64,000 nucleotides of DNA from Mesodorylaimus sp. YZB2_4 (Eukaryota > Nematoda > Enoplea > Dorylaimida > Dorylaimidae). The position numbers and the translations under genes are program-made. A model generated the notes under the pieces. It ran no database searches and was not told the DNA's origin. It saw only the letters and a list, made by a program, of their open reading frames with translations. Shown in pieces: positions 10,940-21,444 of this stretch; position 1 is the first letter of the stretch, and each line of letters begins with the position of its first letter. The stretch spans positions 1 through 64,000 of the forward strand of contig JASANH010000455.1 in assembly GCA_030248295.1 (NCBI GenBank). The letters run 5' to 3'.

Positions 10940-11560
10940 CTAATCTAATGATGGAATAATGCAGTCATAATCCTACTTTCTGGCGTTCGCGGTAAAACAA
11001 ACACTCTCAGGTTCCCAATGCTCAAGCGGGTGTGCATCAGTCAACGTCAGAAAGACCCGGTGGAGCTAAGCCGCTAGCTGGTAAGCAGGATGTTTGGATA
11101 ATTTAGGGAACTGTCCTCAAACCAAGACATGGGATGCACCAACTAACAACCAAAAAAAAGATATGGGATGCACGCAGATCAGGACAGAACTTCAACGATA
11201 CACTGAGCTGTGCTCTCCATTTGAAAATCTTTTTTTTAAGATTTTTTTATCCTACAGTCCAGCGGGAGGAGCGGATATCGGCGCACGAATCGCCCTAAGC
11301 ACTTAAAATGGCCGAGTCTGACGACGTACAATTTTCCATTTTTCTTTTCTGCTGTTCGAAAAATATTTTAAAAATGTTTTCGGTGTTGTTTTGGTAACCG
11401 ATTTTTTCGAACTATCCAAATCCAAATCCAGGGCATAATCCAAGTGGAAAGTAAAATTAGTCTGCTTCTCAGTTGTCACGTCGTGCGAGCCTGTAGACTC
11501 GATGGCAAAGCCGGCTTACACGCCAGGTGACAAGTGGCGTGTAAGCCGGCTTTGGTCACT
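10940..11560 (+). repeat. Dispersed repeat D, copy 1
   Basis: Inverted partner of 41545-42125. Shared words include ATGGAATAATGCAGTCATAAT, CAAGCGGGTGTGCATCAGTC, the ATCCAAATCCAAATCCAGG area and CACGCCAGGTGACAAGTGG. The similarity covers nearly 600 bases with small gaps. No transposase frame is visible, so it looks non-autonomous. The right end carries a perfect 19-bp hairpin. Confidence 0.78.
11507..11553. repeat. Perfect 19-bp inverted repeat (hairpin)
   Basis: Arms 11507-11525 (AAAGCCGGCTTACACGCCA) and 11535-11553 are exact reverse complements, separated by the nine bases GGTGACAAG. It sits at the end of repeat D copy 1. DNA or RNA from here could fold into a stable stem. Confidence 0.9.
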
Positions 11561-11837
11561 GGCGCTCATGGTCACTGGCGGGTAGGTTCGATACAGACGA
11601 ATATGTAGAACGCTACATAAGGCGAATGATAATAGAGTCAAATCCAGGTAAGTTTGTCACGGATACAGTACATACGCCATGATACACGTTTATGCGTATC
11701 CAGGTTTTGTAATTCCCCCAGACCACCACAAGCCTCCTGACTTGTGTGTAGCGCAAGAGCACCGCCCTACGGGTGACTAGTGACGACCGTTTCCACACAT
11801 CTTTCCATAGAGCAGTGTACAGAATACTACTGCTAGG

Positions 11838-11873
11838 CGGAAATATCCTCGCCCATTGCGGGCGAGGTGGCAT
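11838..11873 (-). pseudogene. Short DUF1647-like gene scrap
   Basis: The 19 bases at 11854-11872 are identical to 15660-15678, which encode ATSPAM in the DUF1647 gene. Similarity extends to about 34 bases (the next codons give GEDIS instead of YEYFP). Downstream frames are broken. It may be the rest of a second DUF1647 gene lost next to the MSP gene. Confidence 0.35.
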
Positions 11874-11926
11874 TCTGTTTTATTGGTGTCCGTTGGGTGC
11901 AGTCGTTCGACTTATGGTCTCGCAGT

Positions 11927-12591
11927 ATGGCTGCTGTGGATGACGATTTCCAGCCTGACAAATCAGGCAGGAAGCCGAACAAGGCATTGGAAACGATGCC
12001 ACCAAACGAGGTTGTAATCGATGGCATACGGCACACTGAAATTGTCACGACTCCGTTGAAAGTCAAGAACGTAAGCAAGAACAAGATCGCTTACAAGGTA
12101 ATCTCTACTGTCATTCCATTTGGGTAATGCCCTTCCTTGATGGTCATTTATTCCATTGTTAGTCCGAATGGCTCATACTGGCAGGAAGTGAGCTAGCCCG
12201 AACCACTCTTTCGCATTACAGGTCATGGTCAATCACCCGTTTGTGATAACGGCTACTCCAGAAAGAGGATTCATAGAGCCTGGGGCCACTACTACGCTCA
12301 CTGTCACCCGCATCAAATTCGACTCCTACAAGTACGATTCACAGGGCCGGAAGACGTTGATTCTTCTCCAACACGTTAACGTATCGCACAAAGCAAACGA
12401 CATTCGGGTGAGATGACTGTAGCTAAAACGGCTAAGGATAAGAGCTCGCAGTTGCCCATTTCGTTTAGAAAATTTGGGGCCACACTATCGGTGGAACGGC
12501 AATGAAGAAACGAATTCCTGTCAAGCTGATGGGGCCGGCCAATCAAGTGCTGGGAGAAAACGATCATGCTGCTGATTCCGACTGTTTCTAA
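11927..12591 (+). CDS. Single MSP-domain protein (3 exons)
   Basis: Exons are 11927-12097, 12222-12407 and 12469-12591, all phase 0, giving 159 residues. The protein is almost entirely one major-sperm-protein fold: an N-terminal strand with PNEVVIDG, the central strand LKVKNVSKNKIAYKV, the turn region FIEPGATTTLTVTR, and a C-terminal strand KKRIPVKL. There is no transmembrane tail, so it is not a VAP-type ER anchor. Free MSP-domain proteins are abundant in nematodes as sperm cytoskeletal proteins and signals, but single-domain relatives occur in other animals. An in-frame ATG at 11867 would add 20 residues with no family resemblance, so 11927 is preferred. The 34 bases upstream resemble a piece of the DUF1647 gene found at 15.6 kb. 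Confidence 0.82.
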
Positions 12592-13069
12592 ATGTTTCTA
12601 ACGAACCAGTCACGCCCTAGGATAGTAGCTGATGTCGTATCATTTACTTTTAAGTGAGGTGCTACAGGAAGGTACAGAGGGACATAGCCGCATAGTATTC
12701 TTGTACTGTACTCGACGTGAATGCTTGTGGGTCAAACTGACGATGAGTATAATCACTTTTCTCTTTGTGATACTGATACTGTTAATACTCTATTTTGTCG
12801 CAGCCCTTTCTTGCCAGTTGCAGAAAATCGAACCAAAACTTTGGTTTTGGCTACACTCCTTCCCTGCGGTTAGCTACTCCCATGGCGGAAACGATCCATA
12901 ACAGACCGCCTACCGCTCTTCCTTAAACAAGCATGGTGTGAACAGTAAAAAAAATGAGCTTGACAAGCAAAATTTAGAAATCGTGTTTTGCCTACAGCAA
13001 AGCGTACCTTTATTGGGCTACTCAGAAGTCACAGAGGAGAAGAACGAGAAATCATCCAACCTCTAGCAA
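12592..13069. other. Gap between MSP and DEG/ENaC genes
   Basis: The two genes point towards each other here, so this is shared 3' sequence. A hydrophobic 89-residue frame on the plus strand (12632-12901) has no supporting features. Confidence 0.45.
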
Positions 13070-14870
13070 CTACTGGTTGCGATCATTTTGGATCACTCGA
13101 TACAGGCAATGCCATGTGTAAGCAAATAATTGTATAATGCTAATTAGACTAATGCCAGTCCAGACACCCAACGCCCCTCCTATATTAGAGATTAGTTCAT
13201 CCAAGGAGACCCGATTAAATTTCTCAACCACCCTAACATACATCGACTCGTAGACTAGGTGGACTGAAATAAACTGGCGGACGTCATCCATGCTGAAATT
13301 CTCACCCACTACTCGGCTTACATAGCGCTGCATCGATACTGCCTTATTAGGGGCTGGGAAGGAAGCCGAGTTGTGCAGTATCTTGATCCGTCCATATTTG
13401 CACGGCTCGATGCAGCGTGACTGACATTTGCGTAACTGAGCATGGGCGTTGCTGTCATTCCTGAATAGGACGCGGCATAGATTGGCAGTAAGGCTTATGT
13501 GGTCTCAACTTACGCCCTCTGCATCCCACATGACACTGTCTGCTCTGCATTGCAGATATTGAACCATCTGCGAACCGACTGTCCACTCGATAGAACGCAT
13601 CCGCACGTGATAAGCGACATTTGAAATGAGCAGTCCAAACGGCATAATTCAGGATTATAGTGCTCTGAAAGGGGGGCAGCTACATATAACCGCCGGCATA
13701 TTCTAGTCCAAAAGACTTACCTTCAGCTAAGATCTTATAAGACAGGTTATTTGTACATGGAGGTTTCAAATTGTACAACTTCTGAATAGCATTTAACAAT
13801 CTCCTGCTCACTATGCGTCGTCTCTCCAAGGTCATCCAGATCACGTTATGGGTACCAGGACTGAGCAGGACAGGAATACTGCCCGCGTTATCCTTTAGTG
13901 ATAACGATATACTGAACCCAGCAGCGGGCATGTTTTCTGGCATGAACACTGGATTATAATCGCTGAGGCGTGGGTGCAGAAGCAAGTAGACACCGCTGGC
14001 TAAAAACTGTGGACAATTAGACAAAGTAAAATAGCTAACCACTACAAATTCACACTCACATTCACGTGTGATGTAGACTGGCTCTCTATCGGGCTCCAAG
14101 AAGCTGAAATGCATGCACTGATCGGCCCTTTCGTAATAGTTTTTCTCACAACACGATGCTCCATTGGCTATTGATCCATCAGTGGTCATGCCGCACGCAA
14201 GCACACTGGCTTTGCAGGAATGGCTAGCATTTCTCAAAAATTGTTTCACACCAGCTTTGACCGCTGCTGGAAATCTGTCGAAAAGGCGTCGAATGCGAGA
14301 AAGATTTTCTTTAATCGACTCATTATAATCGCTAGTGAGCGGATAAATTGGAGTAGGACTGAGATATTGCTGATAAAATGTATACAGGTACTGACCTTTG
14401 GACAACATGAGCATACTTGGTTCAATGTTCAGCCAATCCAAATAGCTTTGATTGAACAAGTTTAAACTACACAGCGTCACGTTAGGCATAGGCAGACCCT
14501 GAGGTCCAGCATCAGTGAAGTGCATGTTGGTCATCCATTGTTCCTCAGACCAGTAATCGTGCAACATTGAAAATATCTGGTTGGCACCGAGCAATGCAGA
14601 CACAGTGATTATTATGGCCCAGAATGCACGGACCTTAGCATTTTCTGCTTCATAACAATCCAAAATACCATGCCAGCCAGTCACCCTGCACCACTTTCTC
14701 AGAGGGCTTTCGTTACCAGGCTTGCGTAGTCTGGGGGGTCGCTGTCTCGGTTGGTCGACGCTCGGACGACAACTGGCGATGGAAATACGTGGGATCATAG
14801 GCGAGAGAGAGTGACCATGGATGGTCCAAATATTGGGTGAACTATGTCGCTTCTTCGGGTCGGCGGACAT
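13070..14870 (-). CDS. DEG/ENaC-family sodium channel subunit
   Basis: Exons are 14870-13721, 13664-13514 and 13460-13070 (phases 1 and 2), giving 563 residues. DEG/ENaC proteins are trimeric, amiloride-sensitive cation channels gated by peptides, acid or force. Here the cytoplasmic His-Gly gating motif is at residues 67-68 (GWHGILD), TM1 at about 82-100, and TM2 at about 527-549 with Gly-Ile-Ser at 536-538 in the selectivity-filter position. Between them is a large extracellular domain whose C-terminal half has the expected cysteine-rich pattern (LCRLDC, CGC, CQSRCIEPC). The arrangement fits a full-length subunit. Two short introns separate the three exons. It could belong to the FMRFamide-gated, acid-sensing or degenerin groups; I cannot tell which. 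Confidence 0.9.
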
Positions 14871-15326
14871 TGTCAGAACGATATCACTGCTATGAATGCT
14901 TCATATGACTAACCTGTTCAGTCGATCAGAAAATATGATTATGTTTCTGATATAAGAAGGCCAGCAGGAGCAGGATCAGCCACAAAACCCGATACACGAT
15001 CCTTGTCAATAGACCGCGGTCAAGGTAAATTTTCACGTACATATTAGCTGTATGCACTAAGCTAGGGCAAACTAATGTTAAGAGAAAGCTAATACACTGC
15101 GTCGGTAAGAAGTCTGGATAACCCTTTGGAAAAGCACTAAAGCTCAGTCAATCCCGTGCTTGCATTTGGACAGATTTAGAAACCCTAGAAGGGAAGGTCA
15201 GATTGGTTATTTTAATTCTATGAATCATAGATTAATAACAAAGTTTAAACCATTCGATTATCACTGATCTGCACATATCACTCTTCTAACTAACAATTAC
15301 AAAGATACGCAAAACAAATCAATATC
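14871..15326. other. Gap between DEG/ENaC and DUF1647 genes
   Basis: It contains the presumed promoter of the channel gene and the 3' end of the DUF1647 gene. Nothing else is visible. Confidence 0.45.
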
Positions 15327-16655
15327 CTAACCCGACCTCTCGATCTGTACCGCGCCTTTCGGCTTATCCCTATGGTATTTCTTGTCATCATAACCATTTT
15401 CTGTTGCCACAAGGATATTGAGGGCAGATTGGTCGAAACGGTGGCAGTCGGCATATTCTGTACTCCTGTTTGAAGCATATGGGAATGAGCATGAGAGGGA
15501 ACTTTGAGGAGGATCCATACAGTCTTCTTCCAACGCGCACAACACCCACCACCTGATAATATCCCTTTGAACCATCCTTCTTCTAAAAAATACGAACGCA
15601 GTCGCGCCGTACATTTTGGTTTGTTGCGCCGTGGTCTTATTGATTGGAAAATATTCGTACATTGCGGGCGAGGTGGCAGCAAATATGCTATGCGATGTAA
15701 AATGCGGTAAGACTAGTGGGTACAGAACATTCCAGTCACCACCAGATTTTATATAATCTTTGTAATACCATTCTAAAACACCGTCATACGATATGCGAAC
15801 AGAAGAATCGAACCACCAGTAACGATCGTGGGTCGTCGTAGCAAGCACATCGGCAATGATCAGTGGCTTCCATCGATAGCTGAGTAATGATGCGACGTAA
15901 TCGGGGTATTGGGAGAATTGGAACGATCGGAGTTGGACCAGCCCTTTGAACCTTATTTGAAGCACTGCCTTAGCTCTTGAGTTCAGACCAAGATCGTAAA
16001 CGTAAACCACAACGGACTGTTTAAATTTCGAGGCAAATTTCTGAAACAAGACGCCTCGAGTCCAAGAAAGTACTCTCCTACGGCTGTCCACATCAAGATG
16101 TTGGTCAATGATGCTACAGCGTGGCTCCATTACAGTAGCTGCGCACAACAAATGTTTACTTACTCGCACAGAATTTAGCATTATTATGGCCTCACCGAAA
16201 TGATTATCCGAAAATGCTGTCGCTATAACCGTCTGCTTCTCCTCCAAGCCTGGCTGAGCATCTCCATTGTAATCCTCCCCATTGAATTCCAGCCCCAACG
16301 TTGCCAGCACATCTTTCCACTTATGACTAAACGACCTGTTCGCAAGGACGTGTCCATTCGACCATCGAAACTCTGTACTCGGCAAGCGGCTCTTCACTGA
16401 AGGAGTGCTCCAAAAGGATTGACCATAAAGCATGATCGTAACGGCTAATATGGACACACACAAAATTTTCCTCGCGTTCAGGCGTATAGCCATAGCGAGT
16501 AAAGCCAAGCGGATTGCAGAAGGGGCCTTTGCAGGCCGTTTCCTTGCCAGGCCGAACGCAAATAAGCCAGGTAACGGAAGAGCATACCTCACAGGGATCG
16601 CCCTATTAGTGTGCATGTGCATACGTACTGTATAAAGCCAATGGCCAAAAGACAC
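15327..16655 (-). CDS. DUF1647-family type II membrane protein
   Basis: A single open frame of 442 residues. The start is uncertain: an ATG at 16493 gives 388 residues beginning MAIRLNARKIL and places a hydrophobic signal anchor near the N-terminus, as expected for a Golgi-type type II protein. The earlier ATG at 16655 adds a Pro/Ala-rich stretch. Features typical of DUF1647 proteins are the opening VIATAFSDNHFGEA, the aromatic-acidic DRYWWFDSSVR, ATSPAMYEYFP, the WWVLCALEEDC region, and CHRFDQSALNIL near the C-terminus. The family is common in nematodes and found in other invertebrates. Its fold and the paired acidic motifs resemble glycosyltransferases, so a Golgi sugar-transfer role is plausible, but no member's reaction is known to me. 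No introns are seen. Confidence 0.8.
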   Translation of the reverse strand: MSFGHWLYTVRMHMHTNRAIPVRYALPLPGLFAFGLARKRPAKAPSAIRLALLAMAIRLNARKILCVSILAVTIMLYGQSFWSTPSVKSRLPSTEFRWSNGHVLANRSFSHKWKDVLATLGLEFNGEDYNGDAQPGLEEKQTVIATAFSDNHFGEAIIMLNSVRVSKHLLCAATVMEPRCSIIDQHLDVDSRRRVLSWTRGVLFQKFASKFKQSVVVYVYDLGLNSRAKAVLQIRFKGLVQLRSFQFSQYPDYVASLLSYRWKPLIIADVLATTTHDRYWWFDSSVRISYDGVLEWYYKDYIKSGGDWNVLYPLVLPHFTSHSIFAATSPAMYEYFPINKTTAQQTKMYGATAFVFFRRRMVQRDIIRWWVLCALEEDCMDPPQSSLSCSFPYASNRSTEYADCHRFDQSALNILVATENGYDDKKYHRDKPKGAVQIERSG

Positions 16656-16911
16656 GTGGAAGCTGTTGTAGTTCGATGAATTAGCTACAAAACATTTAGC
16701 GCCCGCGAGTCGTATAACACAGCTGATACACTAGCACAGCTCTTGCAAATGCTCCGTGGAAATATCGCGATTGCACAGTCACGGATCTTATGTGTACAAA
16801 TACAGTAATAAGGGGCTGCTCGTAAAACAGGATGGCGGTATGGTTGGCCTGAAGGAGTGCTACGATACAAACCATCAGCTATAAATTTCAATTTCCTGAA
16901 ACATATCATGT

Positions 16912-16985
16912 TCAGAGTTTACCACAAGGCACGCGCACTCGAGGGTGCAGGGACACATTGCACACAAAATGATTTACCAGGCCAC
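16912..16985 (-). repeat. SINE family C fragment
   Basis: Shares GCGCACTCGAGGGTG, GGGACACATT and AAATGATTTACCAGGCC with the other two family C copies. The tRNA-like head is missing. Confidence 0.6.
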
Positions 16986-18543
16986 TACTGAAGAAACTTT
17001 CCATAGCACATACAATATGATCCATTCTATAGAGCAGGATATTAGAGTTTACCATGTGTCTGATAATTGAACTAGCTTTGCTAATAGTACATATAAGCGC
17101 GCGTCTGTTGATTCTCCCCGGTGCAGAAGAGCAGTACAAAGACCTCAAGCACTTCCTTTTCTGCGTGATCAGTGAATACCCAATTGTGTAAACTGTCGGT
17201 CCATTCCAGTTGCTCTTTCAATTCTGCAAACAAAATTCATTTTTGCATCACTTGTATTACAGACAGTTCTTTCTACTCTCCTCCCGCTTGAGCGATTGGC
17301 AACGATGGATGATCTGCTCGAGCATGGTCATGCAGATAATGCCATTACATCAATAGATCACGCAAAGATTCCAGTTGTCAGTCCTTGCATGCATACGAGA
17401 TCCACAAAACTATCATGCGCTTTCTTGGAATGTAATTTCCAACCCCAACCGCGACGTAATTTAAGAAGCCCTGGTCGATGATCCGCAGATTCTCATCAGC
17501 AAATTTGCATCCGCTTGATGCGAACGCGGGAGAGAACACAGACACGTGCCTATCACAAGATACAGTTGGTGATATGATGGACGATGCTAAGGAGGAGTGT
17601 ACAGCAGTGATAGACGGTTGCAAGGATAATAATGCTCAGGGCTGTCGTTTTTTAGTGAGTCGAGGTGCTGTTGTGCTCTATCCGTTCTTTCAAGTATGTG
17701 CATCCCGAGCAGCAAATCTAAATGTACCTACTGTGCACTGATTCTGTTGTCTACAAGCCCTTTCACAAATTGGCAACTCTTTATTCGAAGACGGTGAAAG
17801 GCAAAAATGGCTGTTCGAATACTGCTCAGGCACGTCTCTTAAAATTCGCCTAAAGGCACTTTATTTGCTCGTTGTCTGCTCAAAAATTTCATTCTTCCGA
17901 TATTCGCTCAAAAACTGTTCGTGAGATGTGCCCTGGCGGGTAGACAATAGGCGGAACCACTCCGCACTGCCGGTGGCAATTATCATTTTAAATCGCGCGC
18001 CTTTTTTGATGGGCAGGTTCAAGGCACTTTATTTACTCGTTGTCTGCTCAAAAATTTCATTCTTGCAATGTCTTCGCATAAAAATCCTGTAAATCAAAAG
18101 CCGATTTTTTGAAATAAAAATGACAGCCTTAAGATATTTGTGTCAGAATTTAGCCCGCAATCGAACCGCCATCAGTCAATCGCTCGATTCGTGCAGGTTG
18201 TTTTCGAATTTAGGATGCGCTCGACTTGGAGAGCAAGACTGGCTGAAAACGAAAGAGGTTGATGGAAAACGATGGATGTCAGCGCAGCAAGTATGTTAGC
18301 TTGCCGAAAAGCATTAAAAATGATTTTGATGGTTTCTGCACGCATAATTATCGGTGACTCCTAAAGAGCCTGCAAGCGACTTTAAAAAAAAAACAGGTCC
18401 GGGGTGCGTTCAGTCCCTTTTTCTAAAAACACCGGGTCCAGGGCCCCCCCTTTTCAAATGACTAGCTGTTCGTGCAAGCATGTGTGGTCCTGACCCTGGC
18501 CTGTCACCTACGTATATTGTACGCATCAGATTGATCACGTCGA
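16986..18543. other. Repeat-bearing gap; one weak exon candidate
   Basis: Apart from the 44-base direct repeat, an open stretch at about 17497-17655 reads with four cysteines (DTCLSQD, EECTAVIDGC, QGCRF) and ends at a GTGAGT donor. No partner exon is seen, so I do not call a gene. Poly-A and poly-C runs lie near 18390 and 18445. Confidence 0.35.
17853..18064 (+). repeat. Local direct repeat, 44 bases, 168 apart
   Basis: 17853-17896 and 18021-18064 are identical except for one G/A change (AAGGCACTTTATTTGCTCGT and onward). It suggests a short tandem or target-flanking duplication. The sequence between holds no gene. Confidence 0.75.
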
Positions 18544-19575
18544 ATGCTGGTTTCTCAAAGTTATTTGCCTCCTCTAGTGGCATCATCTATAGCAGTAGTC
18601 CATGTTGTATGGGCATACTTGTTTCAGACCACAGCGTACAGTCATACGGAAGATTCTATTAGAGACGCTCCCGCTGCCGCAAGCAATCCGTTGCTCGCCC
18701 ACGATGTGAAGTCTGACGACTGGTTTTGGAATCGATACACGGACAAGTCGTATCATCTGCAGGACGGCCTGGATCCAAACGAGTGGCTTCTGCTTTATCG
18801 AATCGGCGACGAAAAACAACGGAATCGGATAGAGTACAGTTTGTACGGCATTGCATTAGGAGCATTTGCTTGCGGCACGTTTATTTTCGTGGTCACCTGC
18901 CTTCGACGAGACGAGAATCCATTCGGTGTTGCGCCAGGGTTTATCCTCGGTGGCATTTTGTGTATTGGATACGGTGTGAGGTTACGGCGATACGGGGTCG
19001 TTCGGCTGTATGCGGTAAGCATGGTGCCCAACTGCATGTCAGCCTTTGACATGTCTAGAAGTAGTCAAAAGAACTTTCTGGGATGCTCCTCGAGGGACTG
19101 CCTGTCACGGGAGAACACAATGGCGCATGCGATTGGGACTAAGGGAAGGTGTTAGAGGGTTTAGCAAGCCTATATGGACTGGCAAAGCTGCCAGATTTGC
19201 TTGGATCTTCTAAGAAGTACATTCGTCCGCATCATCTGCTTATTATTCTTATTTTAATTAAAACTGTTTCTTTTTCAGAGACGAAATGAGCAAGAGCAAT
19301 GGGAACGATGGCGTTTCGAACAACTTTTGAAGAAGCCTGATGAACGCAGCATAAATGCACCCACACGCCATTACCGTATCGTATGGACTGACCTTTTTCA
19401 TCGGCCTCGCATGTTTGCCTATAACAGCCGTCAAATTTCCGATTGGGTCCATCGCAAAACGTGGATTTCGCGAAGCATGAACGGCAATTTCCTCGTTCTC
19501 GGTCGTCCTTGGGCAGTTCATCCAGAATTTTTCGATGAACCACCAGACTACATCTTTATTCGTCGAGCTAGATAA
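18544..19575 (+). CDS. Multi-pass membrane protein of unknown family (255 aa)
   Basis: I do not recognise this gene. Exons are 18544-19014 and 19279-19575, joined in phase 0 at strong splice sites (GCG/GTAAGC, CAG/AGA). Hydrophobic segments lie at about residues 11-28, 99-120 and 127-145. A polar loop between the first two contains a conserved-looking acidic/aromatic patch (DDWFWNRYTDKSYHL, then EWLLLYRIGDEKQRNR). After the third helix comes a charged amphipathic stretch (RRNEQEQWERWRFEQLL) and a basic, Trp/Phe/Tyr-rich tail. The first segment could be a signal peptide or mitochondrial presequence. The layout (short helix pair plus soluble tail) recalls small mitochondrial or ER assembly factors, but that is a guess. 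Long open frames on both sides of a clean intron argue that it is a real gene. Confidence 0.65.
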
Positions 19576-20484
19576 GTAGGTACTGAAGATTTGTGCGACG
19601 ACATAAATATGAACGTGTATGAGGCATTTCGATTGGTAGGCTGCCTGGTAGGTTCTCAATGTCATATCTTTTGTTGTAGCCTATGCTTTTTGTGTATTAC
19701 AGCGAGCACGACTTTCTTTGCTATAGTGTTTCAAGACATTAATCATCCATATATCGTCTCAGCATGGGATTATCTTAGTGTGCTATGCGCACCAAGCATA
19801 TTTCACATGAATGGACCTTTTTCAGGCTCTATGACGGTCGTAGCAAAAGCTCAGAGATGGATTCTGTCTGGCTGTATAGGATAATCACGCTCTTTCTCTA
19901 ATTAAGGCTTGTGAAGGTTCGTGACTCGGAATGGACGAATAAGGAACCAGATTTTGGATTTGTTGCGGGAATGAGAGGACTGCGAACAAGAATACTTCCT
20001 AGATGCCGAATGCAAATAGTGCGCATATGTCGTGTACGTAGGGACAGTGACAGAGCATTGAACCAGGCCCACAACCTTCATATCCATGTTAATAATCGAG
20101 AGGTACTCCAAGGGGCTTTTGGATTCGCCTAGATCCAATGTTTCTCAGCTGGCCTAAGCCCTGTAGGCCAGACAGTCGACATCTGCGCTGCTTAAGAGCC
20201 AATCTTCAATTACTCGTGTTCACTGGTTCATGAAAATGTAAATTCGAAAGCGAATGAATGCATAACGCGCAATGTGCGTGGGAACAGTGACAGTAGCTAT
20301 CGATCATGGCCAAGATTTGCAAATCTTCCCACACGAGTTTTGGGAAAGATAGGTGAAAGTACAAACCTCAGAGTTATTGTCATCTAGCCATTGTTCGTCA
20401 TTGTGACACAGTATACAAACATATACACCCACTCTCGATGGACTCTGGTGCCTTAACTTTTTCCACCACTTCTATTAGACTGAT
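19576..20484. other. No gene seen
   Basis: The plus-strand gene and the insulin-like gene converge here, so it holds both 3' ends. Remaining frames look random. Confidence 0.45.
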
Positions 20485-21234
20485 CTAAAAAGGACCGCAA
20501 TAAGGAAGCAGGTCACGAATATCGCATCCCACATCGCAACATATTTTCATAATTTCACTCAACGTAGCTGGTCGAAATCCTTTAATGCTCCTCTTTGCTA
20601 TCTCAGTTTCTCCATCCAATTCCAAACCGCCTGGTGTTTTCGATGAAATCATGCCCAAGATTTCACTTCGAGCATCTGAAACACAACCGTTTACCATATA
20701 AGGCATTATAAGCATGGTTTTTAGGGTCCGCATAAACTTGATAAGCTTGTTTGCACTGCGTGCGCAAAGACCCCGTCGGAAATGTTTGCCTTCCTCTGAC
20801 TTTTATTCGAGTCCTAATGATCGGCAAGGAAGTCTAGTGTGCTAACGCGGATGTGCTTGCGGGCAAAGGAGGAGGGAAGGTGATGAAGCTTATAAGTGAT
20901 GTTCGATTAGAGTTGTTGTTGCATTTCGGAGCGGTGGCCAATGAAATTTAGCTCCTCGCACGTGCCTTGTAGGGGATGCGCATGACACAAGAAGCATAAC
21001 TTGGATGCTACAGTATGCCCTGACTGAGTGCGTGCACAAGAAGCCACAGTTCTTACCGCGTTTACGTCGTTTCTTCATTTCGCAGGCCAATGTCCAGGCC
21101 ATGGTGAAGGCCTTGCCGCCGGGTGGACACAGCATGAGTTGTCCGAAAGGTTCATCCTTTCTTTTTTCGGCATCCGCCGCCACGACGAGGAACATTGGCA
21201 CCAGGCAGCAGAGCAGTGTCGTATAGTATTTCAT
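20485..21234 (-). CDS. Insulin-like peptide precursor
   Basis: Exons are 21234-21057 and 20675-20485, joined in phase 1, giving 122 residues. A signal peptide covers about residues 1-20. The B chain has Cys36 and Cys51 and ends in the basic cleavage site KKRRKR (54-59). A connecting peptide of about 29 residues ends in AKR (86-88). The A chain carries the diagnostic pattern Cys105-Cys106-x3-Cys110-x8-Cys119 (ICCDVGCDIRDLLPYC). The precursor therefore has exactly six non-signal cysteines in insulin order. The B-chain spacing is odd: 14 residues between the cysteines instead of 11. GKAFTMAWTLAC aligns with human GSHLVEALYLVC, so three residues (PPG) appear inserted after the first cysteine. The intron falls just after the B chain, near the usual position. 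The product would be a secreted hormone acting on an insulin/relaxin-type receptor. Confidence 0.85.
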
Positions 21235-21433
21235 ATTCTCGGATCGCAAGGAGAGGGCTATTTGGACAAGTACGAACAAGTTTGCACTACTGACGAGCCG
21301 AGATTGAAGACTGCGATCTCCAACAATTTTCCCACGACGTATTGTGCCGGCTAACGAACTGAGTCCAGACGGTGAAGGATTAGAAGAAGGAGGCAGCAGC
21401 GTTTTCTTCTCCGATCGTACCCTTTCCGTCAAC

Positions 21434-21444
21434 GATATATAGCA
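21434..21444 (-). promoter_or_regulatory. Possible TATA box of the insulin-like gene
   Basis: The minus strand reads GCTATATATCG about 200 bases before the start codon at 21234. Position and sequence fit a TATA element, but such words occur by chance in a genome of this composition. Confidence 0.25.

Noticed and set aside
12632-12901. Hydrophobic 89-residue frame after the MSP gene
   Set aside because: The hydrophobic stretch comes from T-rich sequence; no other gene feature.
17478-17741. Cysteine-containing 87-residue frame with a donor inside
   Set aside because: A single exon candidate without acceptor strength or partner exons; kept only as a note on the gap.
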